Shown piece after piece: positions 9,469 through 18,117 of a stretch of 64,000 nt of DNA. Origin of the DNA: Rhizobium sp. 007 (GTDB lineage: Bacteria; Pseudomonadota; Alphaproteobacteria; Rhizobiales; Rhizobiaceae). Every line of letters begins with the position of its first letter. Within the stretch, counting starts at the first letter, position 1. The notes below the pieces were generated by a model. That model had not been told where the DNA came from. It saw only the letters and a list, made by a program, of their open reading frames with translations, and searched no databases. The DNA lies in the NCBI RefSeq assembly GCF_015353075.1, contig NZ_CP064189.1, forward strand, positions 248,001 through 312,000. Direction: 5' to 3'. The translations under genes were made by a program, and so were the position numbers.

Positions 9469-10998
9469 CTATTCAATATCGAAAGAGACACCCTGCGCGA
9501 GCGGCAAGGATTTCGAATAGTTGATGGTGTTGGTGGCGCGGCGCATATAGGCCTTCCATGCGTCGGAACCGGACTCACGTCCGCCGCCGGTCTCCTTTTC
9601 CCCGCCGAAAGCGCCACCGATTTCAGCGCCGGACGTGCCGATATTGACATTGGCGATGCCGCAATCCGAACCATCCGCCGCCAAGAAGCGCTCGGCTTCG
9701 CGCATGTCCAGTGTGAAAATCGACGAGGAAAGACCTGCACCCACCGAATTGTGATCGGCCAGAACGGCGTCGAAGTCGCTGTATTTCATCACGTAGAGAA
9801 TGGGTGCGAAAGTCTCATCCAGCACCGGGCCGTCATGCGCCGGCATTTCGACCAAGGCAGGCTTCACATAATAGGCGTCCGCGCTACCCGCGTCTATCCG
9901 CTCGCCGCCATGCACGGCGCCGCCGTGCGCCTTGGCCTCGGTGATCGCTTTCTGCATCCCCTCAAAAGCCAGCTTGTCAATCAACGGACCGACCAAAGCG
10001 CCGTCCAGCGGGTTGCCGACGGAAACGCTGGCATAGGCCTTCTTCAGACGCGGCACGAGTTGGTCATAGACGCTTTCATGGACGAAGAGACGGCGCAGCG
10101 TGGTGCAGCGCTGGCCGGCGGTGCCCATCGCGCCGAAGGCAATGGCACGCAACGCCATGTCGAGATCGGCGGAAGGGCAGACGATGCCACCGTTGTTGCC
10201 ACCAAGCTCAAGGATTGCGCGGGCAAAGCGCTTGGCAAGGCGCGGTCCGACCTCGCTGCCCATCCGGGTCGACCCGGTTGCAGAAACCAGCGGCACTTTC
10301 GGGTGATCGACCAAAACCTCGCCAACGGTGCGGTCGCCGATCAGCACTTGTGCCAGGCCCTCCGGCGCATCGCCGAAGCGCTTCAGGGCGCGATCGAGGA
10401 TGGCCTGCGCGGCAAGCGCGGTTAGGGGCGTCTTTTCGGAAGGTTTCCACACCACGCTGTTGCCGCAGACTAAGGCAAGGGCGGTATTCCAAGCCCAGAC
10501 GGCAACGGGGAAGTTGAAAGCGGAAATGATCCCGATGACACCGAGTGGATGCCAGGTTTCCATCATGCGGTGGCCGGGGCGTTCGGTGGCGATCGTCAGG
10601 CCGTATAGCTGGCGGGACAAGCCGACCGCGAAATCGCAGATATCGATCATTTCTTGCACTTCGCCGAGGCCTTCGGACGGAATCTTTCCGGCTTCGATGG
10701 ACACGAGACGTCCGAGATCGGCCTTGGCGGCGCGCAGTTCCTCACCGAACAGCCGAACCAGCTCGCCACGCTTCGGGGCGGGCACCAGGCGCCATGCGCG
10801 AAATGCAGTATCGGCGCGCTCGATAGTCTCGGTGGCCTCCGTTGCTGAAACGGTTTTCAGGCTACCGGTCTGCTCGCCGGTGACGGGAGAGAAGGAGCTA
10901 AGGTTACCGCCCATATAGGTGGATTTGTCCACGCCGAGGCGGTCCAGAACGGCAGCAGCTTCCGCTTTGAGGGAGAGGTTTTCAGGAACAATGTTCAT
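9469..10998 (-). CDS. amaB: 2-aminoadipate 6-semialdehyde dehydrogenase (antiquitin/AmaB type)
   Basis: A 509-residue aldehyde dehydrogenase with the catalytic cysteine C298 in GTAGQRCTTLRRL and the general base E264 in ILELGGNNGG. The TAGQRCTTLRRLF block is typical of ALDH7/antiquitin and of bacterial AmaB rather than of betaine-aldehyde or succinate-semialdehyde enzymes. Expected reaction: NAD(P)-linked oxidation of 2-aminoadipate 6-semialdehyde (in equilibrium with piperideine-6-carboxylate) to L-2-aminoadipate in the cytoplasm. It sits 35 bp after hglS and 11 bp before the aminotransferase gene, so the three are surely co-transcribed. The substrate matches the product expected from the lysine 6-dehydrogenase-like enzyme. 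Confidence 0.9.
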   Translation of the reverse strand: MNIVPENLSLKAEAAAVLDRLGVDKSTYMGGNLSSFSPVTGEQTGSLKTVSATEATETIERADTAFRAWRLVPAPKRGELVRLFGEELRAAKADLGRLVSIEAGKIPSEGLGEVQEMIDICDFAVGLSRQLYGLTIATERPGHRMMETWHPLGVIGIISAFNFPVAVWAWNTALALVCGNSVVWKPSEKTPLTALAAQAILDRALKRFGDAPEGLAQVLIGDRTVGEVLVDHPKVPLVSATGSTRMGSEVGPRLAKRFARAILELGGNNGGIVCPSADLDMALRAIAFGAMGTAGQRCTTLRRLFVHESVYDQLVPRLKKAYASVSVGNPLDGALVGPLIDKLAFEGMQKAITEAKAHGGAVHGGERIDAGSADAYYVKPALVEMPAHDGPVLDETFAPILYVMKYSDFDAVLADHNSVGAGLSSSIFTLDMREAERFLAADGSDCGIANVNIGTSGAEIGGAFGGEKETGGGRESGSDAWKAYMRRATNTINYSKSLPLAQGVSFDIE

Positions 10999-11033
10999 CT
11001 ATGGAAACTCCAGGAGAAGGTTGGTTCGGCCGG

Positions 11034-12425
11034 CTACTCGGCTGCGGCACGCTTCTGAAGCGCGTTGAGGCAGGCTTCGAGCGACGTCTTTTCGATACCC
11101 GCGTAGTGATCGAATTCGTTCAGGACTTTGGCGCCGAGATCGGCTTCGAACCGCTTCTGGTTCGGGCTCGCTTCAAATTCCTGCTGCGCGCCGTCGCCCA
11201 GATTTGACTGGAAGATTCCGGCGGCACTGACGGGCAGAAAGTCTTCGTAGACGACGGGATCGAAGCGGATAAAGCCTTCGGCGATCAATGTATCGAGATC
11301 GAACGACGCCGGAGCCGTATGCTCCGCCTTTTCGGTCAGCGCATAAGTGAAGTAGCCGAGACCTTGGGAGCGGATCGACGCCCAATCATCCGGAAAAGCC
11401 TTGAACGTCTCGGCAAGCGCGGTCTCATAGGCAGCGGCATTAGAGCCATCGGCGGCAGGACGTGCGATCTTGCGCGTGTCATCGAGCAGCTTGTCGTAAA
11501 GGGCGCGGCCAGTCGGGGTCAACGCGACACCGCGCTGCTCGATCTCGCCGAAGCGGGCCGTATGGGTGCCAGCCTGCCAGCCCCCCTCGCCATCCTGGAA
11601 AGAAACCGGCTCTTCCAGAGCCTTGAACGAGGTCTGGCGCAGTAGGATCGGGCATTTGCGTGTGGGCGGACCTTCGACCACAGCCTTGGGCGCAACGCCA
11701 TATTCCGGCATAAGCGCTTGCACCTTGTCGATGTCCAGGGTGCGGGGCGTTAGGTGGTTGATGTGCGGCCCCTTGAACGACACGACATCCGCTATCAACC
11801 GGTGGGCGTCGTGCAGGCGATGGTACATGGAAAGTTCGACATTAGCCTTTTCGTGCCAGCGGAAGGTCTCCAGTACTTCCGATACGAAACTGGCTGCATC
11901 TTCCTTTCCGAGCCCGCCTTCCCTCTCCGCCTTTTCCGTCAGGGAACCGGCGTCAGGCGTGAAGATCTGGCGCTCGGCAAGAACGGCCTGCGCCTCTTGC
12001 CGCAGGGCTTCGTCCGCGATCAGGTCGAGGCGCAGGAGCGAGGTAAACACGCGGAAGGGATTGCGCTTGAGCGCCTCTTCCCCAACCGGCCGGAAAGCCG
12101 TCGAGTGAACAGGAACAGCCGCGGTCGACAGATCATAATAGCCGACCGGATACATTCCCATCACCGCGAAGATGCGACGCATCATTGCAAGCTCAGCTGC
12201 GGTGCCGAGCCGGATGGCCCCGTGCCGCTCCTCGGAAATGCGCTGCAAGTTGTCAGTCGCCTCGAGACGGGATTTCAGCTCCGGATAGCTGGCCAGCGCC
12301 TGTTGGTTCACGCGAGCGACCAGCTCCATGAGCGTGCCATATGCCGGAACTTCTTCTCGATACATTGCGGACATCGCACTCGAAAACGAGGCCCGGATGT
12401 CGCTTGCGGAAACCTTCTCGGTCAT
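11034..12425 (-). CDS. hglS: 2-oxoadipate dioxygenase/decarboxylase HglS (DUF1338)
   Basis: A 463-residue DUF1338 protein, the family of the Fe(II) enzyme HglS that turns 2-oxoadipate into D-2-hydroxyglutarate with loss of CO2 in pseudomonad lysine catabolism. Candidate metal ligands of the vicinal-oxygen-chelate-like fold are visible: histidine in VPVHSTAFRPV, histidines in GPHINHLTPR and glutamate in FGEIEQRG. Length is normal for the family. It is the first gene of a minus-strand operon with amaB, the aminotransferase and D-2-hydroxyglutarate dehydrogenase, and it is divergent from a LysR regulator. This is the gene that fixes the pathway identity of the whole cluster. Confidence 0.92.
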   Translation of the reverse strand: MTEKVSASDIRASFSSAMSAMYREEVPAYGTLMELVARVNQQALASYPELKSRLEATDNLQRISEERHGAIRLGTAAELAMMRRIFAVMGMYPVGYYDLSTAAVPVHSTAFRPVGEEALKRNPFRVFTSLLRLDLIADEALRQEAQAVLAERQIFTPDAGSLTEKAEREGGLGKEDAASFVSEVLETFRWHEKANVELSMYHRLHDAHRLIADVVSFKGPHINHLTPRTLDIDKVQALMPEYGVAPKAVVEGPPTRKCPILLRQTSFKALEEPVSFQDGEGGWQAGTHTARFGEIEQRGVALTPTGRALYDKLLDDTRKIARPAADGSNAAAYETALAETFKAFPDDWASIRSQGLGYFTYALTEKAEHTAPASFDLDTLIAEGFIRFDPVVYEDFLPVSAAGIFQSNLGDGAQQEFEASPNQKRFEADLGAKVLNEFDHYAGIEKTSLEACLNALQKRAAAE

Positions 12426-12536
12426 GGTGGAAATTCCTGTGGCTAGCGCTTATCATTCATTTTCATCACCGTAACCCGGATTCTCGTGGCCGTGTTGTGA
12501 GGTTTCCTGTTAAATTAATGAGAGATTGGAATATAT
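12426..12536. promoter_or_regulatory. Divergent promoter region, hglS operon / LysR gene
   Basis: A 111-bp gap between hglS (minus) and the LysR gene (plus). It is AT-rich near the LysR start (TTAAATTAATGAGAG). Several T-N11-A spacings exist, but none stands out as a unique LysR box. Control function is inferred from the divergent arrangement. Confidence 0.45.
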
Positions 12537-13463
12537 ATGCGCAGAGCCTTGATCCCGGACATCGTAAATCTGCAGGCATTCGAATGCGCTGCGCGTCACG
12601 AGAACTTCTCCAGGGCTGCTGAAGAACTCAATCTCACCCAGGGTGCCATCAGCAGGCAGATAGCTGAACTTGAGCTGCAAACTGGACTGCGACTATTCGA
12701 GCGCATCAAACGTCGTGTCGTGCTTTCCGACGCAGGACAGAAACTGCTGCCTGAAGTCAGGCAGTTGCTAGTGCAGTCTGAGCGCCTGATGATTGGAGCC
12801 GTAGCAGCCGGGACCATGAGCTCGTCCCTGCGAATTGCCACACTGCCGACTTTCGGGGCCAAGTGGCTTGTTCCCAAGCTCGGAAGGTTCATTGCCGATC
12901 ATTCTGACGTTGCTATATCCGTTGAGTCACGCTCGAGCCCGTTCAGTTTCGCCGAGGAGAATTTTGATCTGGCAATTCATTTCGGGCAGCCCACATGGGC
13001 AGGTGCAACCGCCACGTTCTTGTGTAACGAGACCGTTTTGCCTGTTGCAAGCCCGGCTTTTCAAGAGGGAACTCGTGCGGCAACGAACGATCCTTTTTGC
13101 ATTGCGCAATTGTTGCATTTGACGACAAGACCAAAACTCTGGTCTGACTGGTCCGCCCATCACGGCATACCGATTCCTCGCGCGTATCAGGGTCCGCGGT
13201 TTGATCAATTCTCGATGATCATTTCGGCCGCGATCGCGGGCCTTGGAGTCGCTCTCCTCCCTACATATTTAGTTGAAGATGAGCTTGCCTCCGGCATGCT
13301 GGCCCCGTTTGTCCCCCTATCAATGCAAACGGAGAATGCGTACTATGTCGTTCGCCCCGAGCAGAAGCGCACGCTAGGGCTGGCAGTGCAGTTTCAGGAT
13401 TGGCTTCTTCGAGAAATCAATAGATCAAACTCTATCGCCACTCTGGTGCCAAATATTTCATGA
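12537..13463 (+). CDS. LysR-family transcriptional regulator (GcvA-like)
   Basis: A 308-residue LysR protein. The winged HTH is at residues about 10-65 (FECAARHENFSRAAEELNLT followed by GAISRQIAELE), and the effector domain includes the RIATLPTFGAKWLVPKL strand typical of the GcvA/AmpR subgroup, which often respond to amino acids. The start ATG at 12537 precedes a normal N-terminus. It is divergent from hglS and is therefore the probable activator of the hglS-amaB-aminotransferase-dehydrogenase operon; the likely inducer (lysine, aminoadipate or oxoadipate) is inferred. It is distinct from the second LysR protein at 21709. Confidence 0.92.
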   Translation: MRRALIPDIVNLQAFECAARHENFSRAAEELNLTQGAISRQIAELELQTGLRLFERIKRRVVLSDAGQKLLPEVRQLLVQSERLMIGAVAAGTMSSSLRIATLPTFGAKWLVPKLGRFIADHSDVAISVESRSSPFSFAEENFDLAIHFGQPTWAGATATFLCNETVLPVASPAFQEGTRAATNDPFCIAQLLHLTTRPKLWSDWSAHHGIPIPRAYQGPRFDQFSMIISAAIAGLGVALLPTYLVEDELASGMLAPFVPLSMQTENAYYVVRPEQKRTLGLAVQFQDWLLREINRSNSIATLVPNIS

Positions 13464-13504
13464 GTCCCCAACAAGATGCCGCCGCGAGCAAAAGCCGCTA
13501 TCTC

Positions 13505-13523
13505 GTTAGGGAGTCTCCCTAAC
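13505..13523. promoter_or_regulatory. 19-bp palindrome downstream of LysR gene
   Basis: GTTAGGGAGTCTCCCTAAC is a perfect 9-bp inverted repeat around one central base, 41 bp after the LysR stop. There is no T-run, so an intrinsic terminator is unlikely. A dimeric protein-binding site is possible, but no partner is evident. Confidence 0.3.
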
Positions 13524-13720
13524 TAACGACAGGTCGAAGCCAAAAAAATGCAATGACGTAGAGGTTCGTATTGACCTGGCACCAGTCGCACTGGCATCGA
13601 CACCTCCTACGAGAAGGTGTCGACAGATTTCCAAAACAACCTTGACTCAATCCGCCAAAGCGGTGCCAGGTACATGTATTCGTCTCATGCTCGATGCCGC
13701 CAACTGCAAGCTTAAAAAGG

Positions 13721-13765
13721 GCCAGAGCTTACTTCAAAATGGCTTATTTCAACGGGGCAAGGTCA
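13721..13765 (-). repeat. 45-bp relic of an IS3-type element end
   Basis: Read on the minus strand, these 45 bp match the left end of the IS3-type element at 30243-30287 with one mismatch (TGACCTTGCCCCGTTGAAAT is shared, followed by a common tail to CTCTGGC). The match stops abruptly. This is a scar left by an earlier insertion or deletion event next to the catabolic cluster. Confidence 0.8.
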
Positions 13766-13937
13766 AGGTCATTGTGACGATAGTCTCGGTTGAAGAAGAG
13801 GCTCTGAGTGGAAGGATGTCCGGTCAACTAGCTCGGCCATACCTCAACCCCTTCCGATGAAGCGATGTGTCGAAGCTAAATTCCTGGACCCGTCCAGATC
13901 AAAGGGCGACGTTTGATCCACGATTGCGACGCCGCAG

Positions 13938-15008
13938 TTAGTTCAGCATGACGCAATCCTCGGGTTTCCAAGACACCGTTACCGAGGTGCCACCCGTAAA
14001 GTGGGGTTGTCCTCGATTTTGCCGCTTGACGATGATGGTTTCGTCACCGCACCGAATGTGGTATCTGGTCATCTCACCAAGGAAGAGCACGTTCTCGATG
14101 ACGCCGGCGACGGAGTTCAGTGCCTCGGAATACGTTGACACAGGGGTGATGTCGATATGCTCTGGGCGAACAAAGAGCCAGCCATCGTCACCCTGGGACT
14201 GACCTGTCAGTTGTGCTGAGCAGGTAGAAATCCCTGCCATCGTGACCTTGCCCGCTCCGTTTTCCGCCTCATCGACGCGACAGGGAATCATGTTCGATTC
14301 TCCAACGAATGACGCGACGAAGCGGTTTTTGGGCTTACTATAAAGACTTTTGCTGTCATCTACCTGCACGAGCCGACCTTCGTTGATCACGGCTATGCGG
14401 TCGGACATTGTTAGCGCCTCGTCCTGGTCGTGAGTTACGAAGACAACCGTCATGTTGAGTTCTTTCTGAATCCGCATGATTTCGATCTTCATGTGCTCAC
14501 GCAGATTCCGATCCAATGCCCCGAGCGGCTCGTCCATGAGCAGGATGCTCGGATTGAACACGATCGCTCTGGCCAAGGCGATGCGCTGCTGCTGACCACC
14601 TGATAGTTGGTTGGGATAGCGGCTACTGTACTGATCCATTCTGACGAGTTGCAAGGCCTTTGCGACCTTTTCCTCGGCGTCTTTGCGAGGCGCCTTCCGG
14701 ACGGTGAGGGGGAAGGCCACGTTTTCTGCGACCGTCATATGCGGAAAGAGCGCATAGTTTTGGAAGACCATGCCAATACCACGCTCGTAAGCGGGAAGAT
14801 CGACGATCGACCGAGTGCCCAGGAAGATGTCACCTGATGTCGGCGTTTCGAATCCGGCGATCATTTTGAGCGCGGTCGTTTTGCCAGAGCCCGATGGTCC
14901 CAGGAACGTTACGAACTCCCCCGGCTGGATGTGGAGATCGAAGTCTTTCACCACATGCAGAGGGCCATAGAACTTCTGAATGTTTTTCATTTCAAGGCTA
15001 GTGGACAT
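13938..15008 (-). CDS. ABC transporter ATP-binding protein (PotA-like)
   Basis: A 356-residue ATPase of the spermidine/putrescine/iron (PotA/FbpC) subfamily. Walker A is GPSGSGKT, the Q-loop is FQNYALFPHMTV, the signature is LSGGQQQR, Walker B is ILLMDEPLGALD and the switch is FVTHDQDEAL, followed by a C-terminal TOBE-like regulatory domain that starts after FVGESNMIPC. It is the last gene of the lysA operon, 12 bp after the permease gene. It would energise uptake by the fused permease and the periplasmic binding protein encoded upstream. The substrate is not readable from the ATPase. Confidence 0.95.
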   Translation of the reverse strand: MSTSLEMKNIQKFYGPLHVVKDFDLHIQPGEFVTFLGPSGSGKTTALKMIAGFETPTSGDIFLGTRSIVDLPAYERGIGMVFQNYALFPHMTVAENVAFPLTVRKAPRKDAEEKVAKALQLVRMDQYSSRYPNQLSGGQQQRIALARAIVFNPSILLMDEPLGALDRNLREHMKIEIMRIQKELNMTVVFVTHDQDEALTMSDRIAVINEGRLVQVDDSKSLYSKPKNRFVASFVGESNMIPCRVDEAENGAGKVTMAGISTCSAQLTGQSQGDDGWLFVRPEHIDITPVSTYSEALNSVAGVIENVLFLGEMTRYHIRCGDETIIVKRQNRGQPHFTGGTSVTVSWKPEDCVMLN

Positions 15009-15020
15009 ATCAGTCTCCGA

Positions 15021-16853
15021 TCATTCGGCCGCACTGGCCGCAGTGCGCTTTTCGTGACGCGCGCGGATCAGTTGTACTGTAATTATCGATGCCGTAACGA
15101 GCACGACGATGAGAGTGGATGCTGCGCTAAGAAGCGGATCGATCTGATACTTGATATCGGCCCAGAACTTGATTGGAAGCGTCGGTGTCTGACGCCCCAG
15201 AAGGAAGAGGCCGACAAGAAGTTCGTCGAACGATGTGAGGAACGCGAGCAGGCTTGCCGTGAGAAGAGCCGGCTTCAAAATCGGAAGTGTCACCAGGCGA
15301 AGCACCTGATGCGGCCGAGCGCCATGGACTGCGGCAGCCGGTTCAAGCGAGGCGTCAAAGTTCCTTAATGCGGCGGCCATGACCACTATGACATAGGGCA
15401 CGGACAGCAACACATGTCCGATCACCAAACCTGCGAAGGTTCCCAGGATTTTCAGACGAGCCTCGAATACATAGAGGGACGTCGCGATGATTACGACCGG
15501 GACCATAAGAGGAGACAGTGAGACCAGGAAGAGCATCGTCTTAAACAAGAACTTCGTGCGCACGAGCCAGAAGGCGCCCATGGTCCCAATGATCGTAGCG
15601 ACGAATGCCGCGGCGATCCCGAGTTGGATCGAGAAGAAGAAGGACTGGTGCCAGTCCGCAGCATTCGCTAGCTTCTGCCACCATTGCAGCGAGAAACCCG
15701 GGGGAGGAAACACCACAAACGGCGAAGAGCTAAATGAGAGAATCACCACGACGATCAAGGGCGCTGTGAGGAACATCAGGATCGCGACCGTGTAAGCCCA
15801 AAGCCAACCGCCATTTTTGGTGAGCAGGGGTCTTGTGACTGCATGGGTGCCTCCCTCAATAACGGCGACGAGCGGACCAAGCATTCGCTTTACGCGCTTA
15901 AGCAGGCGCGCCGCAGCACGAGGCTCCCTATCGGGCGAGCTTGTCGCCGACGACCAGATCATTTCGAGGGGAATGAACAAGCTCGCGACGAAGAGGATTG
16001 CGATCGTGACGAAAAGCAGGACCATGGACGAAGCATATCCGAGTTCAAAGTTCAGAAGCGTCGTCATCTGATCTACGATGAGTTGCGAAATCATCGTGTC
16101 GCTCGGTCCACCGAGGAGAGCTGGCGTGATGTAGAAGCCGATGGCGGTGATGAAAATCAGGATGCCCGCCGAAAATACGCCCGGCAGCGTCATCGGCAGA
16201 TACACGCGAAGGAAGGCTTGAACGGGTTTCGCCCCAAGGATCTGTGCCGCATGCGCGTAATCGTGGTCGATACGTGCCATTGCTGAATACATCGTGAAGA
16301 TGGCCATCGGCACGAAGACGTGCGTCATGCCGACTACAACCGCGAAAGTGGTGTTCAGAAGCTGGAGAGGCGCGCTGATCACGCCGAGCCAGATCAGCGC
16401 GTTATTTATGATCCCTTCACGCCCCAGAATGATCATCCAGGCATAAGTCCGGATCAAAAAGGCTGTGAAGAGAGGGATCAGAATGAGGACGCCCAGAATG
16501 GACAGAGAGAGCGACCGAACCTTGGTCAGGAGATAGGCTACCGGGTAGCCCAGTAGAAGCGAGACCACGGTGACAATAAGCCCTACGCGGAGCGTATGAA
16601 GGAGAATGTTGAAGTTCGCGGCACTGGCAAACACGCGTCCGTAATGCGCGAAATTCAGCTTCGTACCTTCGAAACTTCCCCAGAAGATGTAGGACAGCGG
16701 AATGACAAGGAACCCGATCAACAAGACGAGTAGTGGAGTGGCTGCAACAACGCCACCCATTTTTAATTTACCGTCTGATCGTTTCATCGGTTTTTGTCTT
16801 TCGGCCAGCCCCTCCGACGCTGAAGCGACGGGATTAAGATTTGCCACGTCCAT
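15021..16853 (-). CDS. Fused ABC permease (PotB-PotC type, two modules)
   Basis: A 610-residue inner-membrane protein made of two BPD-transp-1 permease modules, normally separate PotB and PotC subunits. Each half carries its own EAA coupling loop (AQILGAKPVQAFLRVYLP near residue 220 and AAAVHGARPHQVLRLVTLP near residue 510) and about six membrane helices. A charged linker (SSPDREPRAAARLLKRVKRM) joins them. Such fusions occur in Rhizobiales polyamine/iron-class importers. The gene is 12 bp upstream of the ATPase gene and 83 bp downstream of the binding-protein gene. One polypeptide would supply the whole transmembrane channel. Confidence 0.93.
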   Translation of the reverse strand: MDVANLNPVASASEGLAERQKPMKRSDGKLKMGGVVAATPLLVLLIGFLVIPLSYIFWGSFEGTKLNFAHYGRVFASAANFNILLHTLRVGLIVTVVSLLLGYPVAYLLTKVRSLSLSILGVLILIPLFTAFLIRTYAWMIILGREGIINNALIWLGVISAPLQLLNTTFAVVVGMTHVFVPMAIFTMYSAMARIDHDYAHAAQILGAKPVQAFLRVYLPMTLPGVFSAGILIFITAIGFYITPALLGGPSDTMISQLIVDQMTTLLNFELGYASSMVLLFVTIAILFVASLFIPLEMIWSSATSSPDREPRAAARLLKRVKRMLGPLVAVIEGGTHAVTRPLLTKNGGWLWAYTVAILMFLTAPLIVVVILSFSSSPFVVFPPPGFSLQWWQKLANAADWHQSFFFSIQLGIAAAFVATIIGTMGAFWLVRTKFLFKTMLFLVSLSPLMVPVVIIATSLYVFEARLKILGTFAGLVIGHVLLSVPYVIVVMAAALRNFDASLEPAAAVHGARPHQVLRLVTLPILKPALLTASLLAFLTSFDELLVGLFLLGRQTPTLPIKFWADIKYQIDPLLSAASTLIVVLVTASIITVQLIRARHEKRTAASAAE

Positions 16854-16936
16854 GATGGCTTTCTCCTTCGCTGCTCGTCAAGGACGAGCAGCGTGTATCG
16901 AATTCTTCGTTATGAGATGGCGCGTCGCGCGCCACG

Positions 16937-18037
16937 TCACTGCGACAGGAGAGCTACGCAACGCTCGAGTGCTACGTCCCAGTTCGTGCGTCCATCGGCG
17001 TTCTTGCTGTTCCACCATTTGTAATCCTGGTAGACCTGCTTCATGGCGATGGAGGGAGATCCTGGAAGGATATCGAGCAGTTCTTTGGATACGAGGCTGA
17101 AAGCTTTCTCGTTGACCGGGCCGTAGGAGATGGCTTCCGAGAACGCGGCCTGTGGTTCCGGGCGAGAAACGTATGCCAGGAATTTCTCGGCGTTTTCCTT
17201 ATTCGGGGAACCCTTCATGACGACCCAAAAGTCGTACTGAAGCAAGGATTGATCCCAGGAAAATTCCAACGGCGCACCTTCCTTCTTGGCGCCAAAGATG
17301 CGGCCATTGTAGGCATCGGCCATATCAACCTCGCCACTGATCAAACTCTGAGGGGCATCTGCACCGGCGACCCACCAGCGACCGACATGGGGCTTCAGTT
17401 CCGCCACTTTCGCGAATGCTCGGTCCATGTCGATGGGATAGACCTTGTCAGCGGGAACGCCGTCGCCCATAAGCGCACCTTCAAGCAAACCGCCGTCGAC
17501 GAGCTTTTCGCATTTGGGAAGGCTTCGCGCGCCCGGGAATTTCTTTACGTCGTAGAAATCGACCCAGTTTTTCGGTTCTTGGCCTTTCGGAAACTTCGTG
17601 GTGTTGTAGGCGACACCAACCGAATAGAGTAGCGCGCCGACACCGTTCTCGTTCTTCATCTGCTCCGGCATTTCCGCAAGGGTGTCCTTCGCGAATAGGC
17701 TGTAGTCGATTTTCTCGACGGCGTCCTTTTCGACGAAGCCGGCGAGGGCACCGCCGGGAACAGATGTGAGGTCGGCTTCAGGCTGACCAAGCTTCACCGA
17801 AGCTAGCAATTTGGCGTGATCTTCCGGTACCAACACCACCTTGATGCCGGTGTCACGTGTGAAAGGATCGAAGAATGCCTTCTTCTGAGCCGCTTCCCAA
17901 GTACCGCCGCCGGAAGTGATGACCAACTCGCCAGAACCTTTAAGATTTGCCGGCACCTCGTCAGCCTGGGCTGGTACCGACAGGGCACCAAGCAACAATG
18001 CTGCGGTAAGTGATTGAGTAATCGTTGTGATTTTCAT
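16937..18037 (-). CDS. Periplasmic substrate-binding protein (PotD/extracellular family 1-like)
   Basis: A 366-residue solute-binding protein with a clear Sec signal peptide (hydrophobic LTAALLLGALSVPAQA, cleavage near residue 25). The mature part opens with GELVITSGGGTWEAAQKKAFFDPF, the pattern of PotD-like proteins. Related proteins bind polyamines, opines, 2-aminoethylphosphonate or Fe(III), so the ligand is open. Its place directly after a deacylase gene and downstream of lysA and dapF suggests a cationic or zwitterionic diamino-acid derivative. It acts in the periplasm and delivers to the fused permease encoded next. Confidence 0.9.
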   Translation of the reverse strand: MKITTITQSLTAALLLGALSVPAQADEVPANLKGSGELVITSGGGTWEAAQKKAFFDPFTRDTGIKVVLVPEDHAKLLASVKLGQPEADLTSVPGGALAGFVEKDAVEKIDYSLFAKDTLAEMPEQMKNENGVGALLYSVGVAYNTTKFPKGQEPKNWVDFYDVKKFPGARSLPKCEKLVDGGLLEGALMGDGVPADKVYPIDMDRAFAKVAELKPHVGRWWVAGADAPQSLISGEVDMADAYNGRIFGAKKEGAPLEFSWDQSLLQYDFWVVMKGSPNKENAEKFLAYVSRPEPQAAFSEAISYGPVNEKAFSLVSKELLDILPGSPSIAMKQVYQDYKWWNSKNADGRTNWDVALERCVALLSQ

Positions 18038-18117
18038 CTCTATTCCCCTTTTTTGTGAAGTAGCTCCGGTTTTATTCGAACGTCAGGCCCGAGCCATGGC
18101 CTGATCGTTGTCTGGTT

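Larger units (their letters stand above)
13464..13937. other. 474-bp intergenic stretch with a mobile-element scar
   Basis: No convincing gene was found between the LysR gene and the ABC ATPase gene. The stretch holds a near-perfect palindrome at 13505-13523 and a 45-bp IS3-type end relic at 13721-13765. The only longer reading frame (13642-13860, plus) runs across the relic and has no recognisable protein features. It separates the lysine-oxidation cluster from the lysA-dapF-transporter operon. Confidence 0.6.

Noticed and set aside
9445..10425. Plus-strand frame of 326 codons opposite the aldehyde dehydrogenase
   Set aside because: Antisense shadow of amaB with no protein character.
13642..13860. 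72-codon plus-strand frame
   Set aside because: It runs through a 45-bp IS3 end relic, so it is not a natural gene.
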